In this document: positions 1 through 11,900 of the stretch, piece by piece | How the letters are laid out: each line of letters opens with the position of its first letter | Position numbering within the stretch: the stretch's first letter is position 1 | Origin: Amblyomma americanum | Lineage: Eukaryota > Arthropoda > Arachnida > Ixodida > Ixodidae | Direction of reading: 5' to 3' | NCBI RefSeq assembly: GCF_052857255.1 | Contig: NW_027526675.1 | Location: 1-64,000, forward strand | DNA length: 64,000 bases | The notes under the pieces: generated by a model | The model's input: only the letters and a program-made list of their open reading frames with translations | What the model was told of the DNA's origin: nothing | Databases searched by the model: none | Position numbers and translations under genes: made by a program

Positions 1-103
1 CTCTTCGACGACTTGTAAAATCGATGCTCGTGAATTTCTCTAGTTCGTCTAAAACGATGTATCTCGTTGTTTTGAGCCGGAATACAAGTTTTCGCGCAGT
101 TCT

Positions 104-130
104 GAGAGAAAAAGTTTACACCTTTCTCTC
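104..130. repeat. Dyad form A inside the monomer: 8 bp arms, 11 nt loop
   Basis: GAGAGAAA at 104-111 is the exact reverse complement of TTTCTCTC at 123-130, separated by AAGTTTACACC. This arrangement recurs in the most common monomers, those ending CTTTCTCTCCTC or CTTTCTCTCGTC. It could fold as a hairpin in transcripts, extrude as a small cruciform, or be a two-fold protein site. None of these is shown by sequence alone. Arms built of purine and pyrimidine tracts pair easily by chance, which tempers the inference. Confidence 0.75.
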
Positions 131-135
131 CTCTA

Positions 136-272
136 CTCTTCGACGACTTGTAAAATCGATGCTCGTGAATTTTGCTAGTTTCGATCTAAAACGATGTATC
201 CCGTTGTTTTGAGCCGGAACAGAAGTTTTCGCGCAGTTCTGAGAGAAAAAATTTACACCCTTCTCTCCTCTA
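136..272 (+). repeat. Representative satellite monomer (137 bp)
   Basis: This unit serves as a reference monomer. Landmarks are CTCTTCGACGACTTG at 136-150, ClaI site ATCGAT at 155-160, GCTCGTGAAT at 161-170, TTTCGATCT at 179-187, ACGATGTATC at 191-200, GAGCCGGAAC at 211-220, TTTTCGCGCAG at 226-236, the purine tract GAGAGAAAAA at 241-250 and the pyrimidine tract starting after ACACC near 257. The choice of first base is arbitrary in a tandem array. Common substitutions elsewhere are CGTTGTTTTG to CGTTTTTTTG or CTTTGTTTTG, GAGCCGG to GAAACGG, GAATACAAG to GAACACAAG or GAATTAAAG, and AATCGATG to AATTGATG, AATCTATG or AATGGATG. Confidence 0.95.
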
Positions 273-515
273 CTCTTCGACGACTTGAAAAATCGATGCT
301 CGTGAATCTTGCTAGTTTTCGATCTAAAACGATGTATCCCGTTGTTTTGAGCCGGAATACAAGTTTTCGCGCAGTTCTGAGAGAAAAAGTTTACACCTTT
401 CTCCCCTCTACTCTTCGACGACTTGTAAATCGATGCTCGTGATTCTTGCTAGTGTCGATCTAAAACGATGTATCCGTTGTTTTGAGCCGGAATACAAGTT
501 TTCGCGCAGTTCTGA

Positions 516-540
516 GAGAAAAAGTTTGCACCTTTTTCTC
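516..540. repeat. Dyad form B inside the monomer: 9 bp arms, 7 nt loop
   Basis: GAGAAAAAG at 516-524 is the exact reverse complement of CTTTTTCTC at 532-540, with loop TTTGCAC. This is the version in monomers carrying TTTGCACCTTTTTCTCG. The left tract is the same GAGAGAAAAAG as in form A, but the changed right arm pairs in a shifted register and gains one base pair. The form recurs many times, for example around 2,290, 18,400, 32,910 and 60,410. Confidence 0.72.
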
Positions 541-2014
541 GTCTACTCTTCGACGACTTCTAAAATTGATGCCCGTGAATTTTGTTAGTTTCGGTCTAAA
601 ACGATGTATCCCGTTGTTCTGAGCCGGAATACAAGTTTTCGCGCAGTTCTGAGAGAAAAAGTTTACACCTTTCACTCGTCTACTCTTCGACGACTTGTAA
701 AATGGATGCTCGTGAATCTTGCTAGTTTCGATCTAAAACGATGTATCCCGTTGTTTTGAGCCGGAATTAAAGTTTTCGCGCAGTTCTGAGAGAAAACGTT
801 TACACCATTCTCTCGTCTACTCTTCGACGGCTTGTAAAATCGATGCTCGTGAATTCTGCTAGTTTCGATCTAAAACGATGTATCCCGTTGTTTTGAGCCG
901 GAATACAAGTTTTCGCGCATTTCTGAGAGAAAAAGTTTGCACCTTTCTCTCGTCTACTCTTCGACGACTTGTAAAATCGATGCAAGTGAATCTTGCTAGT
1001 TTCGATCTAAAATGATGTATACCGTTGTTTTGAGCCGGAAACAAGTTTTACCGCAGTTATGAGAGAAAAAGTTTACACCTTTTTCTCGTCTACTCTTCGA
1101 GGACTTCAAAAACCGATGCTCGTGAATCTTGCTAGTTTCGATCTAAAACGATGTATCTCGTTGTTTTGAAACGGAATACATGTTTTCGCGCTGTTCTGAG
1201 AGAAAAAGTTTACAGCTTTCTCTCGTCTACTCTTCGACGACTTGTAAAATCGATGCTCGTGAATATTGCCAGTTTCGATCTTAAACGATCTATCCCGTTG
1301 TTTTGAGCCGGAACACAAGTTTTCGCGCAGTTCTGAGAGAAAAAATTTACACCTTTCTCTCGCCTACTCTTCGACGATTTGTAAAATCGATGCTCGTGAA
1401 TCTTGCTATTTTGATCTAAAACGATGTATCCCGTTGTTTTGAGCGGAATACAAGTTTTCGCGCAGTTTCGAGAGAAAAAGTTTACACCTTCTCTCCTCTA
1501 CTCTTCGACGACTTGTAAATCGATGCTCGTAATTCTTGCTAGTTTCGATCTAAACCATGTATCCCTTTGTTTTGAGCCGGAATACAAGTTTTCGCGCAGT
1601 TTTGAGAAAAAAATTTACACCTTTTTTTCGTCTACTCTTCGACGATTTGTAAAATGGATGCTCGTGAATCTTGCTTGTTTCGATCTAAAACGATGTATCT
1701 CGTTGTTTTGAGCCGAAATACAACTTTTCGCGCAGTTCTGAGAGAAAAAGTTTGCACCTTTTTCTCGTGTACTCTTCGACGACTTGTAAAATCGATGCTC
1801 GTGAATCTTGCTAGTTTTGATCTAAAACGATGTATCCCGTTTTTTTGAGCCGGAATACAAGTTTTCGCGCTGTTCTGAGAGAAAACGTTTACACCTTTCT
1901 CTCCTCTACTCTTCGACGACTTGTAAAATCGATGCTCGTAATTCTTGCTAGTTTCGATCTAAACCATGTATCCCTTTGTTTTGAGCCGGAATACAAGTTT
2001 TCGCGCAGTTTTGA

Positions 2015-2039
2015 GAAAAAAAATTTACACCTTTTTTTC
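2015..2039. repeat. Dyad form C inside the monomer: 8 bp A-rich/T-rich arms
   Basis: GAAAAAAA at 2015-2022 is the reverse complement of TTTTTTTC at 2032-2039, with loop ATTTACACC. It belongs to the monomer subtype with CAGTTTTGAGA on the left and CTTTTTTTCGTC on the right, which usually follows the CTAAACCATGTATCC subtype. In this subtype both arms differ from form A, yet complementarity is kept. Confidence 0.7.
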
Positions 2040-5000
2040 GTCTACTCTTCGACAATTTGTAAAATGGATGCTCGTGAATCTTGCTAGTTTCGATCTAAAA
2101 CGATGTATCCCGTTGTTTTGAGCCGGAATACAAGTTTTCGCGCAGTTCTGAGAGAAAAAGTTTACACCTTTCTCTCCTCTACTCTTCGACGACTTGTAAA
2201 ATCGATGCTCGTGATTCTTGCTAGTGTCGATCTAAAACGATGTATCCCGTTGTTTTGAGCCGGAATACAAGTTTTCGCGCAGTTCTGAGAGAAAAAGTTT
2301 GCACCTTTTTCTCGTCTACTCTTCGACGACTTGTAAAATTGATGCCCGTGAATTTTGTTAGTTTCGGTCTAAAACGATGTATCTCGTTGTTTTGAAACGG
2401 AATACAAGTTTTCGCGCTGTTCTGAGAGAAAAAGTTACAGCTTTCTCTCGTCTACTCTTCGACGACTTGTAAAATCGATGCTCGTGAATATGGCTAGTTT
2501 CGATCTTAAACGATCTATCCCGTTGTTTTGAGCCGGAACACAAGTTTTCGCGCAGTTCTGAGAGAAAAAATTTACACCTTTCTCTCGTCTACTCTTCGAC
2601 GATTTGTAAAATCGATGCTCGTGAATCTTGCTAGTTTTGATCTAAAACGATGTATCCCGTTGTTTTGAGCCGGAATACAAGTTTTCGCGCAGTTCGAGAG
2701 AAAAAGTTTACACCTTTCTCTCCTCTACTCTTCGACGACTTGTAAAATCGATGCTCGTAATTCTTGCTAGTTTCGATCTAAACCATGTATCCCTTTGTTT
2801 TGAGCCGGAATACAAGTTTTCGCGCAGTTTTGAGAAAAAAAATTTACACCTTTTTTCGTCTACTCTTCGACGATTTGTAAAATGGATGCTCGTGAATCTT
2901 GCTAGTTTCGATCTAAAACGATGTATCTCGTTGTTTTGAGCCGAAATACAACTTTTCGCGCAGTTCTGAGAGAAAAAGTTTACACATTTCTCTCCTCTAC
3001 TCTTCGACGACTTGTAAAATCGGTGCTCGTGAATTTCTCTAGTTTCGTCTAAAACGATGTATCTCGTTGTTTTGAGCGGAATACAAGTTTTCGCGCAGTT
3101 CTGAGAGAAAAAGTTTACACCTTTCTCTCCTCTACTCTTCGACGACTTGTAAAATCGATGCTCGTGAATTTTGCTAGTTTCGATCTAAAACGATGTATCC
3201 CGTTGTTTTGAGCCGGAACAGAAGTTTTCGCGCAGTTCTGAGAGAAAAAATTTACACCCTTCTCTCCTCTACTCTTCGACGACTTGAAAAATCGATGCTC
3301 GTGAATCTTGCTAGTTTCGATCTAAAACGATGTATCCCGTTGTTTTGAGCCGGAATACAAGTTTTCGCGCAGTTCTGAGAGAAAAAGTTACACCTTTCTC
3401 TCCTCTACTCTTCGACGACTTGTAAAATCGATGCTCGTGATTCTTGCTAGTGTCGATCTAAAACGATGTATCCCGTTGTTTTGAGCCGGATACAAGTTTT
3501 CGCGCAGTTCTGAGAGAAAAAGTTTGCACCTTTTTCTCGTACTCTTCGACGACTTGTAAAATTGATGCCGTGAATTTTGTTAGTTTCGGTCTAAAACGAT
3601 GTATCTCGTTGTTTTGAAACGGAATACAAGTTTTCGCGCTGTTCTGAGAGAAAAAGTTTACAGCTTTCTCTCGTCTACTCTTCGACGACTTGTAAAATCG
3701 ATGCTCGTGAATATGGCTAGTTTCGATCTTAAACGATCTATCCCGTTGTTTTGAGCCGGAACACAAGTTTCGCGCAGTTCTGAGAGAAAAAATTTACACC
3801 TTTCTCTCGTCTACTCTTCGACGATTTGTAAAATCGATGCTCGTGAATCTTGCTAGTTTTGATCTAAAACGATGTATCCCGTTGTTTTGAGCCGGAATAC
3901 AAGTTTTCGCGCAGTTTCGAGAGAAAAAGTTTACACCTTTCTCTCCTCTACTCTTCGACGACTTGTAAAATCGATGCTCGTAATTCTTGCTAGTTTCGAT
4001 CTAAACCATGTATCCCTTTGTTTTGAGCCGGAATACAAGTTTTCGCGCAGTTTTGAGAAAAAAATTTACACCTTTTTTTCGTCTACTCTTCGAAGATTTG
4101 TAAAATGGATGCTCGTGAATCTTGCTAGTTTCGATCTAAAACGATGTATCTCGTTGTTTTGAGCCGAAATACAACTTTTCGCGCAGTTCTGAGAGAAAAA
4201 GTTTGCACCTTTTTCTCGTGTACTTTCGACGACTTGTAAAATCGATGCTCGGGAATCTTGCTAGTTTTGATCTAAAACGATGTATCCCGTTTTTTTGAGC
4301 CGGAATACAAGTTTTCGCGCTGTTCTGAGAGAAAAAGTTTACACCTTTCTCTCCTCTACTCTTTGACGACTTGTAAAATCTATGCTCGTGAATCTTGCTA
4401 GTTTCGATCTAAAACGATGTATCTCGTTGTTTTGAGCCGGAATACAAGTTTTCGCGCTGTTCTGAGAGAAAAAGTTTACACCTTTCTCTCGTCTACTCTT
4501 AGACGACTTGTAAAATAGATGCTCGTGAATCTTGCTAGTTTTGATCTAAAACGATGTATCCCGTTTTTTTGAGCCGGAATACAAGTTTTCGCGCTGTTTC
4601 GAGAGAAAAAGTTTACACCTTTCTCTCCTCTACTCTTTGACGACTTGTAAAATCTATGCTCGTGAATCTTGCTAGTTTCGATCTAAAACGATGTATCTCG
4701 TTGTTTTGAGCCGGAATACAAGTTTTCGCGCATTTCTGAGAGAAAAAATTACACCTTTCTCTCCTCTACTCTTCGACGACTTGTAAAATCGATGCTCGTG
4801 AATTTTGCTAGTTTCGATCTAAAACGATGTATCCCTTTGTTTTGAGCCGGAATACAAGTTTTCGCGCAGTTCTGAGAGAAAAAATTTACACCTTTTTTTC
4901 GTCTACTCTTCGACGACTTGTAAAATCGATGCCCGTGAATCTTGCTTGTTTCGATCTAAAACGATGTATCCCGTTGTTTTGAGCCGGAATACAAGTTTTC

Positions 5001-5710
5001 GCGCAGTTTCGAGGAGAAAAAGTTTACACCTTTCTCTCCTCTACTCTTCGACGACTTGTAAAATCGATGTTCGTAATTCTTGCTAGTTTCGATCTAAACC
5101 ATGTATCCCTTTGTTTTCAGCCGGAATACAAGTTTTCGCGCAGTTTTGAGAAAAAAAATTTACACCTTTTTTTCGTCTACTCTTCGACGATTTGTAAAAT
5201 GGATGCTCGTGAATCTTGCTAGTTTCGATCTAAAACGATGTATCTCGTTGTTTTGAGCCGAAATACAACTTTTCGCGCAGTTCTGAGAGAAAAAGTTTGC
5301 ACCTTTTTCTCGTGTACTCTTCGACGACTTGTAAAATCGATGCTCGTGAATCTTGCTTGTTTCGATCTAAAACGATGTATCCCGTTGTTTTGAGCCGGAA
5401 TACAAGTTTTCGCGCAGTTTCGAGAGAAAAAGTTTACACCTTTCTCTCCTCTACTCTTCGACGACTTGTAAAATCGATGCTCGTAATTCTTGCTAGTTTC
5501 GATCTAAACCATGTATCCCTTTGTTTTGAGCCGGAATACAAGTTTTCGCGCAGTTTTGAGAAAAAAAATTACACCTTTTTTTCGTCTACTCTTCGACGAT
5601 TTGTAAAATGGATGCTCGTGAATCTTGCTAGTTTCGATCTAAAACGATGTATCTCGTTGTTTTGAGCCGAAATACAACTTTTCGCGCAGTTCTGAGAGAA
5701 AAAGTTTACA

Positions 5711-8700
5711 CATTTCTCTCCTCTACTCTTCGACGACTTGTAAAATCGATGCTCGGTGAATTTCTCTAGTTTCGTCTAAAACGATGTATCTCGTTGTTTT
5801 GAGCCGGAATACAAGTTTTCGCGCAGTTCTGAGAGAAAAAGTTTACACCTTTCTCTCTCTACTCTTCGACGACTTGTAAAATCGATGCTCGTGAATTTTG
5901 CTAGTTTCGATCTAAAACGATGTATCCCGTTGTTTTGAGCGGAACAGAAGTTTTCGCGCAGTTCTGAGAGAAAAAATTTACACCCTTCTCTCCTCTACTC
6001 TTGCTGACGACTTGAAAAATCGATGCTCGTGAATCTTGCTAGTTTCGATCTAAAACGATGTATCCCGTTGTTTGAGCCGGAATACAAGTTTTCGCGCAGT
6101 TCTGAGAGAAAAAGTTTACACCTTTCTCTCCTCTACTCTTCGACGACTTGTAAAATCGATGCTCGTGATTCTTGCTAGTGTCGATCTAAAACGATGTATC
6201 CCGTTGTTTTGAGCCGGAATACAAGTTTTCGCGCAGTTCTGAGAGAAAAAGTTTGCACCTTTTTCTCGCTACTCTTCGACGACTTCTAAAATTGATGCCC
6301 GTGAATTTTGTTAGTTTCGGTCTAAAACGATGTATCCCGTTGTTCTGAGCCGGAATACAAGTTTTCGCGCAGTTCTGAGAGAAAAAGTTTACACCTTTCA
6401 CTCGTCTACTCTTCGACGACTTGTAAAATGGATGCTCGTGAATCTTGCTAGTTTCGATCTAAAACGATGTATCCCGTTGTTTGAGCCGGAATTAAAGTTT
6501 TCGCGCAGTTCTGAGAGAAAACGTTTACACCATTCTCTCGTCTACTCTTTGACGGCTTGTAAAATCGATGCTCGTGAATTCTGCTAGTTTCGATCTAAAA
6601 CGATGTATCCCGTTGTTTTGAGCCGGAATACAAGTTTTCGCGCATTTCTGAGAGAAAAAGTTTGCACCTTTCTCTCGTCTACTCTTCGACGACTTGTAAA
6701 ATCGATGCTCGTGAATCTTGCTAGTTTCGATCTAAAATGATGTATACCGTTGTTTTGAGCCGGAATACAAGTTTTACCGCAGTTATGAGAGAAAAAGTTT
6801 ACACCTTTTTCTCGTCTACTCTTCGAGGACTCAAAAACCGATGCTCGTGAATCTTGCTAGTTTCGATCTAAAACGATGTATCTCGTTGTTTTGAAACGGA
6901 ATACAAGTTTTCGCGCTGTTCTGAGAGAAAAAGTTTACAGCTTTCTCTCGTCTACTCTTCGACGACTTGTAAAATCGATGCTCGTGAATATTGCTAGTTT
7001 CGATCTTAAACGATCTATCCCGTTGTTTTGAGCCGGAACACAAGTTTCGCGCAGTTCTGAGAGAAAAAATTTACACCTTCTCTCGCCTACTCTTCGACGA
7101 TTTGTAAATCGATGCTCGTGAATCTTGCTAGTTTGATCTAAAACGATGTATCCCGTTGTTTTGAGCCGGATACAAGTTTTCGCGCAGTTTCGAGAGAAAA
7201 AGTTTACACCTTTCTCTCCTCTACTCTTCGACGACTTGTAAAATCGATGCTCGTAATTCTTGCTAGTTTCGATCTAAACCATGTATCCCTTTGTTTTGAG
7301 CCGGAATACAAGTTTCGCGTAGTTTTGAGAAAAAAAATTTACACCTTTTTTCGTCTACTCTCGACGATTTGTAAAATGGATGCTCGTGAATCTTGCTTGT
7401 TTCGGATCTAAAACGATGTATCTCGTTGTTTTGAGCCGAAATACAACTTTTCGCGCAGTTCTGAGAGAAAAAGTTTGCACCTTTTTCTCGTGTACTCTTC
7501 GACGACTTGTAAAATCGATGCTCGTGAATCTTGCTAGTTTTGATCTAAAACGATGTATCCCGTTGTTTTGAGCCGGAATACAAGTTTTCGCGCAGTTCTG
7601 AGAGAAAAAGTTTACACCTTTCTCTCCTCTACTCTTCGACGACTTGTAAAATCGATGCTCGTGATTTTTGCTAGTTTCGATCTAAAGCGATGTATCCCTT
7701 TGTTTTGAGCCGGAATACAAGTTTTCGCGCAGTTCTGAAAGAAAAAGTTTGCACCATTCTCTCGTCTACTCTTCGACGACTTGTAAAATTGATGCTCGTG
7801 AATCTTGCTAGTTTCGATCTAAAACGATGTATCCCGTTGTTTTGAGCCGGAATACAAGTTTTCGCGCAGTTCTGAGAGAAATAGTTTACACCTTTCTCTC
7901 GTCTACTCTTCGACGACTTGTAAAATCGATGCTCGTGAATTTTGCTAGTTTCGATCTAAAACGATGTATCCCGTTTTTTTGAGCCGGAATACAAGTTTTC
8001 GTGCTGTAATGAGAGAAAAAGTTTACACCTTTCTCTCCTCTACTCATCGACGACTTGTAAAATCTATGCTCGTGAATCTTGCTAGTTTCGATCTAAAACG
8101 ATGTATCTCGTTGTTTTGAGCCGGAATACAAGTTTTCGCGCAGTTCTGAGAGAAAAAATTTACACCTTTCTCTCCTCTACTCTTCGACGACTTGTAAAAT
8201 CGATGCTCGTGAATTTTGCTAGTTTCGATCTAAAACGATGTATCCCGTTGTTTTGAGCCGGAACACAAGTTATCGCGCAGTTCTGAGAAAAAAAATTTAC
8301 ACCTTTTTTTCGTCTGCTTTCGACGACTTGTAAAATCGATGCCCGTGAATCTTGCTTGTTTCGATCTAAAATGATGTATCCCGGTGTTTTGAGCCGGAAT
8401 ACAAGTTTTCGCGCAGTTTCAAGAGAAAAAGTTTACACCTTTCTCTCCTCTACTCTTCGACGACTTGTAAAATCGATGCTCGTAATTCTTCCTAGTTTCG
8501 ATCTAAACCATGTATCCCTTTGTTTTGAGCCGGAATACAAGTTTTCGCGCAGTTTTGAGAAAAAAAATTTACACCTTTTTTTCGTCTACTCTTCGACGAT
8601 TTGTAAAATGGATGCTCGTGAATCTTGCTAGTTTCGATCTAAAACGATGTATCTCGTTGTTTTGAGCCGAAATACAACTTTTCGCGCAGTTCTGAGAGAA

Positions 8701-8930
8701 AAAGTTTGCACCTTTTTCTCGTGTACTCTTCGACGACTTGTAAAATCGATGCTCGTGAATCTTGCTAGTTTCGATCTAAACCGATGTATCCCGTTTTTTT
8801 GAGCCGGAATACAAGTTTTCGCGCTGTTCTGAGAGAAAAAGTTTACACCTTTCTCTCCTCTACTCTTCGACGACTTGTAAAATCTATGCTCGTGAATCTT
8901 GCTAGTTTCGATCTAAAACGATGTATCTCG
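5711..8930 (+). repeat. HOR block 2: new 46-mer-type start switching to the 23-26 kb type
   Basis: The block opens like 47.19 and 17.90 kb, with the GAATTTCTCTAG monomer at about 5,757. From about 6.1 kb it matches 23.05 kb onward at an offset of about 16.93-16.95 kb, including the distinctive ATGATGTATCCCGGTG monomer at about 8,370 (25,318 in the later copy). The block therefore looks like a mosaic of two HOR types. Frequent 1 bp indels such as TTGCTGACGAC at 6,001 and CGGATCTAA near 7,403 break otherwise matching monomers. Confidence 0.7.
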
Positions 8931-11900
8931 TTGTTTTGAGCCGGAATACAAGTTTTCGCGCTGTTCTGAGAGAAAAAGTTTACACCTTTCTCTCGTCTAC
9001 TCTTCGACGACTTGTAAAATCGATGCTCGTGAATTTTGCTAGTTTCGATGTAAAACGATGTATCCCGTTGTTTGGAGCCGGCACACAAGTTTTCGCGCAG
9101 TTCTGAGAGAAAAAATTTACACCTTTCTCTCGTCTACTCTTCGACGATTTGTAAAATCGATGCTCGTGAATCTTGCAAGTTTCGATCTAAAACGATGTAT
9201 CCCGTTTTTTTGAGCCGGAATACAAGTTTTCGCGCTGTAATGAGAGAAAAAGTTTACACCTTTCTCTCCTCTACTCATCGACGACTTGTAAAATCTATGC
9301 TCGTGAATCTTGCTAGTTTCGATCTAAAACGATGTATCTCGTGGTTTTGAGCCGGAATACAAGTTTTCGCGCAGTTCTGAGAGAAAAAATTTACACCTTT
9401 CTCTCCTCTACTCTTCGACGACTTGTAAAATCGATGCTCGTGAATTTTGCTAGTTTCGATCTAAAACGATGTATCCCGTTGTTTTGAGCCGGAACACAAG
9501 TTTTCGCGCAGTTCTGAGAGAAAAAGTTTACACATTTCTCTCCTCTACTCTTCGACGACTTGTAAAATCGATGCTCGTGAATTTCTCTAGTTTCGTCTAA
9601 AACGATGTATCTCGTTGTTTTGAGCCGGAATACAAGTTTTCGCGCAGTTCTGAGAGAAAAAGGACTTGTAAAATCGATGCTCGTGAATTTTGCTAGTTTC
9701 GATCTAAAACGATGTATCCCGTTTTTTTGAGCCGGAACACAAGTTTTCGCGCAGTTCTGAGAGAAAAAAATTACACCTTTCCTCTCGTCTACTCTTCGAC
9801 GATTTTTAAAATCGATGCTCGTGAATCTTGCTAGTTTCGATCTAAAACGATGTATCCCGTTGTTTTGAGCCGGAATACAAGTTTTCGCGCCGTTCTGAGA
9901 GAAAACGTTTACACCCTTCTCTCCTCTACTCTTCGACGACTTGAAAAATTGATGCTCGTGAATCTTGCTAGTTTCGATCTAAAACGATGTATCCCGTTGT
10001 TTTGAGCCGGAATACAAGTTTTCGCGCAGTTCTGAGAGAAAAAGTTTACACACCTTTCTCTCCTCTACTCTTCGACGACTTGTAAAATCGATGCTCGTGA
10101 TTCTTGCTAGTGTCGATCTAAAACGATGTATCCGTTGTTTTGAGCCGGAATACAAGTTTTCGTGCAGTTCTGAGAGAAAAAGTTTGCACCTTTTTCTCGT
10201 CTACTCTTCGACGACTTGTAAAATTGATGCCCGTGAATTTTGTTAGTTTCAGTCTAAAACGATGTATCCCGTTGTTCTGAGCCGGAATACAAGTTTTCGC
10301 GCAGTTCTGAGAGAAAAAGTTTACACCTTTCACTCGTCTACTCTTCGACGACTTGTAAAATCGATGCTCGTGAATATTGCTAGTTTCGATCTAAAAACGA
10401 TGTATCCCCGTTGTTTTGAGCCGGAATTAAAGTTTTCGCGGCAGTTCTGAGAGAAAACGTTTACACCATTCTCTCGTCTACTCTTCGACGGCTTGTAAAA
10501 TCGATGCTCGTGAATTCTGCTAGTTTCGATCTAAAACGATGTATCCCGTTGTTTTGAGCCGGAATACAAGTTTTCGCGCATTTCTGAGAGAAAAAGTTTG
10601 CACCTTTCTCTCGTCTACTCTTCGACGACTTGTAAAATCGATGCTCGTGAATCTTGCTAGTTTCGATCTAAAATGATGTATACCGTTGTTTTGTGCCGGA
10701 ATACAAGTTTTACCGCAGTTATGAGAGAAAATATTTACAGTTTTCTCTCGTCTACTCTTCGAGGACTTCAAAAACCGATGCTCGTGAATCTTGCTAGTTT
10801 CGATCTAAAACGATGTATCTCGTTGTTTTGAAACAAAATACAAGTTTTCGCGCTGTTCTGAGAGATAAAGTTTACAGCTTTTTCTCGTCTACTCTTCGAC
10901 GACTTGTAAAATCGATGCTCGTGAATATTGCTAGTTTCGATCTTAAACGATCTATCCCGTTGTTTTGAGCCGGAACACAAGTTTTCGCGCAGTTCTGAGA
11001 GAAAAAATTTACACCTTTCTCTCGTCTACTCTTCGAACGATTTGTAAAATCGATGCTCGTGAATCTTGCTAGTTTTGATCTAAAACGATGTATCCCGTTG
11101 ATTTGAGCCGGAATACAAGTTTTCGCGCAGTTCTGAGAGAAAAAGTTTACACCTTTCTCTCCTCTACTCTTCGACGACTTGTAAAATCGATGCTCGTGAT
11201 TCGTGCTAGTTTCGATGTAAAACGATGTATCCCGTTGTTTGGAGCCGGAACACAAGTTTTCGCGCAGTTCTGAGAGAAAAAAATTTACACCTTTCTCTCG
11301 TCTACTCTTCGACGATTTGTAAAATCGATGCTCGTGAATCTTGCAAGTTTCGATCTAAAACGATGTATCCCGTTTTTTTGAGCCGGAATACAAGTTTTCG
11401 CGCTGTAATGAGAGAAAAAGTTTACACCTTTCTCTCCTCTACTCATCGACGACTTGTAAAATCTATGCTCGTGAATCTTGCTAGTTTCGATCTAAAAACG
11501 ATGTATCTCGTGGTTTGAGCCGGAATACAAGTTTTCGCGCAGTTCTGAGAGAAAAAATTTACACCTTTCTCTCCTCTACTCTTCGACGACTTGTAAAATC
11601 GATGCTCGTGAATTTTGCTAGTTTCGATCTAAAACGATGTATCCCGTTGTTTTGAGCCGGAACACAAGTTTTCGCGCAGTTCTGAGAGAAAAAGTTTACA
11701 CATTTCTCTCCTCTACTCTTCGACGACTTGTAAAATCGATGCTCGTGAATTTCTCTAGTTTCATCTAAAACGATGTATCTCGTTGTTTTGAGCCGGAATA
11801 CAAGTTTTCGCGCAGTTCTGAGAGAAAAAGCTTACACCTTTCTCTCCTCTACTCTTCCGACGACTTGTAAAATCGATGCTCGTGAATTTTGCTAGTTTCG

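Larger units (their letters stand above)
1..5710 (+). repeat. HOR block 1: 46-mer-type unit lacking about 4 monomers
   Basis: The order of subtypes from 1 to about 4,680 matches that from about 47,161 onward (offset about 47.17 kb). At about 4,690 the register jumps: the monomer with CGCGCATTTCTGAGAG near 4,730 matches that at about 52,455, so the offset becomes about 47.72 kb. The difference equals about four monomers absent here, those with CACCATTTTCTCG, TTTCAATCT and GTTTATACC at 51.9-52.2 kb. The marker GAATTTCTCTAG at about 31 and 5,757 puts the unit at about 42 monomers. Many single-base indels lie in this block (for example GAGCGGAAT near 1,441 and 3,077). Confidence 0.78.

Noticed and set aside
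104..130. Rho-independent terminator or prokaryotic regulatory hairpin
   Set aside because: The dyad is AT-rich, lacks a GC-rich stem followed by a T run, and recurs about 467 times without genes. A bacterial terminator reading makes no sense in this context.
120..135. Triplex (H-DNA) forming mirror repeat in the CTTTCTCTCCTCT tract
   Set aside because: The two tracts form an inverted repeat rather than a mirror repeat, and the pyrimidine run is interrupted by a purine after about 14 bases.
174..190. Possible tRNA-type B box (AGTTTCGATCTAA resembles the core of GGTTCGANNCC)
   Set aside because: Several required bases differ, no A box lies at a suitable distance and no tRNA fold is evident. 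A tRNA or SINE origin of the monomer is not supported.
3031..3062. CENP-B box resemblance (TTCG, four bases, A, two bases, CGGG)
   Set aside because: In the common monomer TTTCGATCTAAAACGATG the spacing is one base too long. Only the shortened GAATTTCTCTAG subtype gives the right spacing, and there the last two G positions are A and T. This is too weak to claim.
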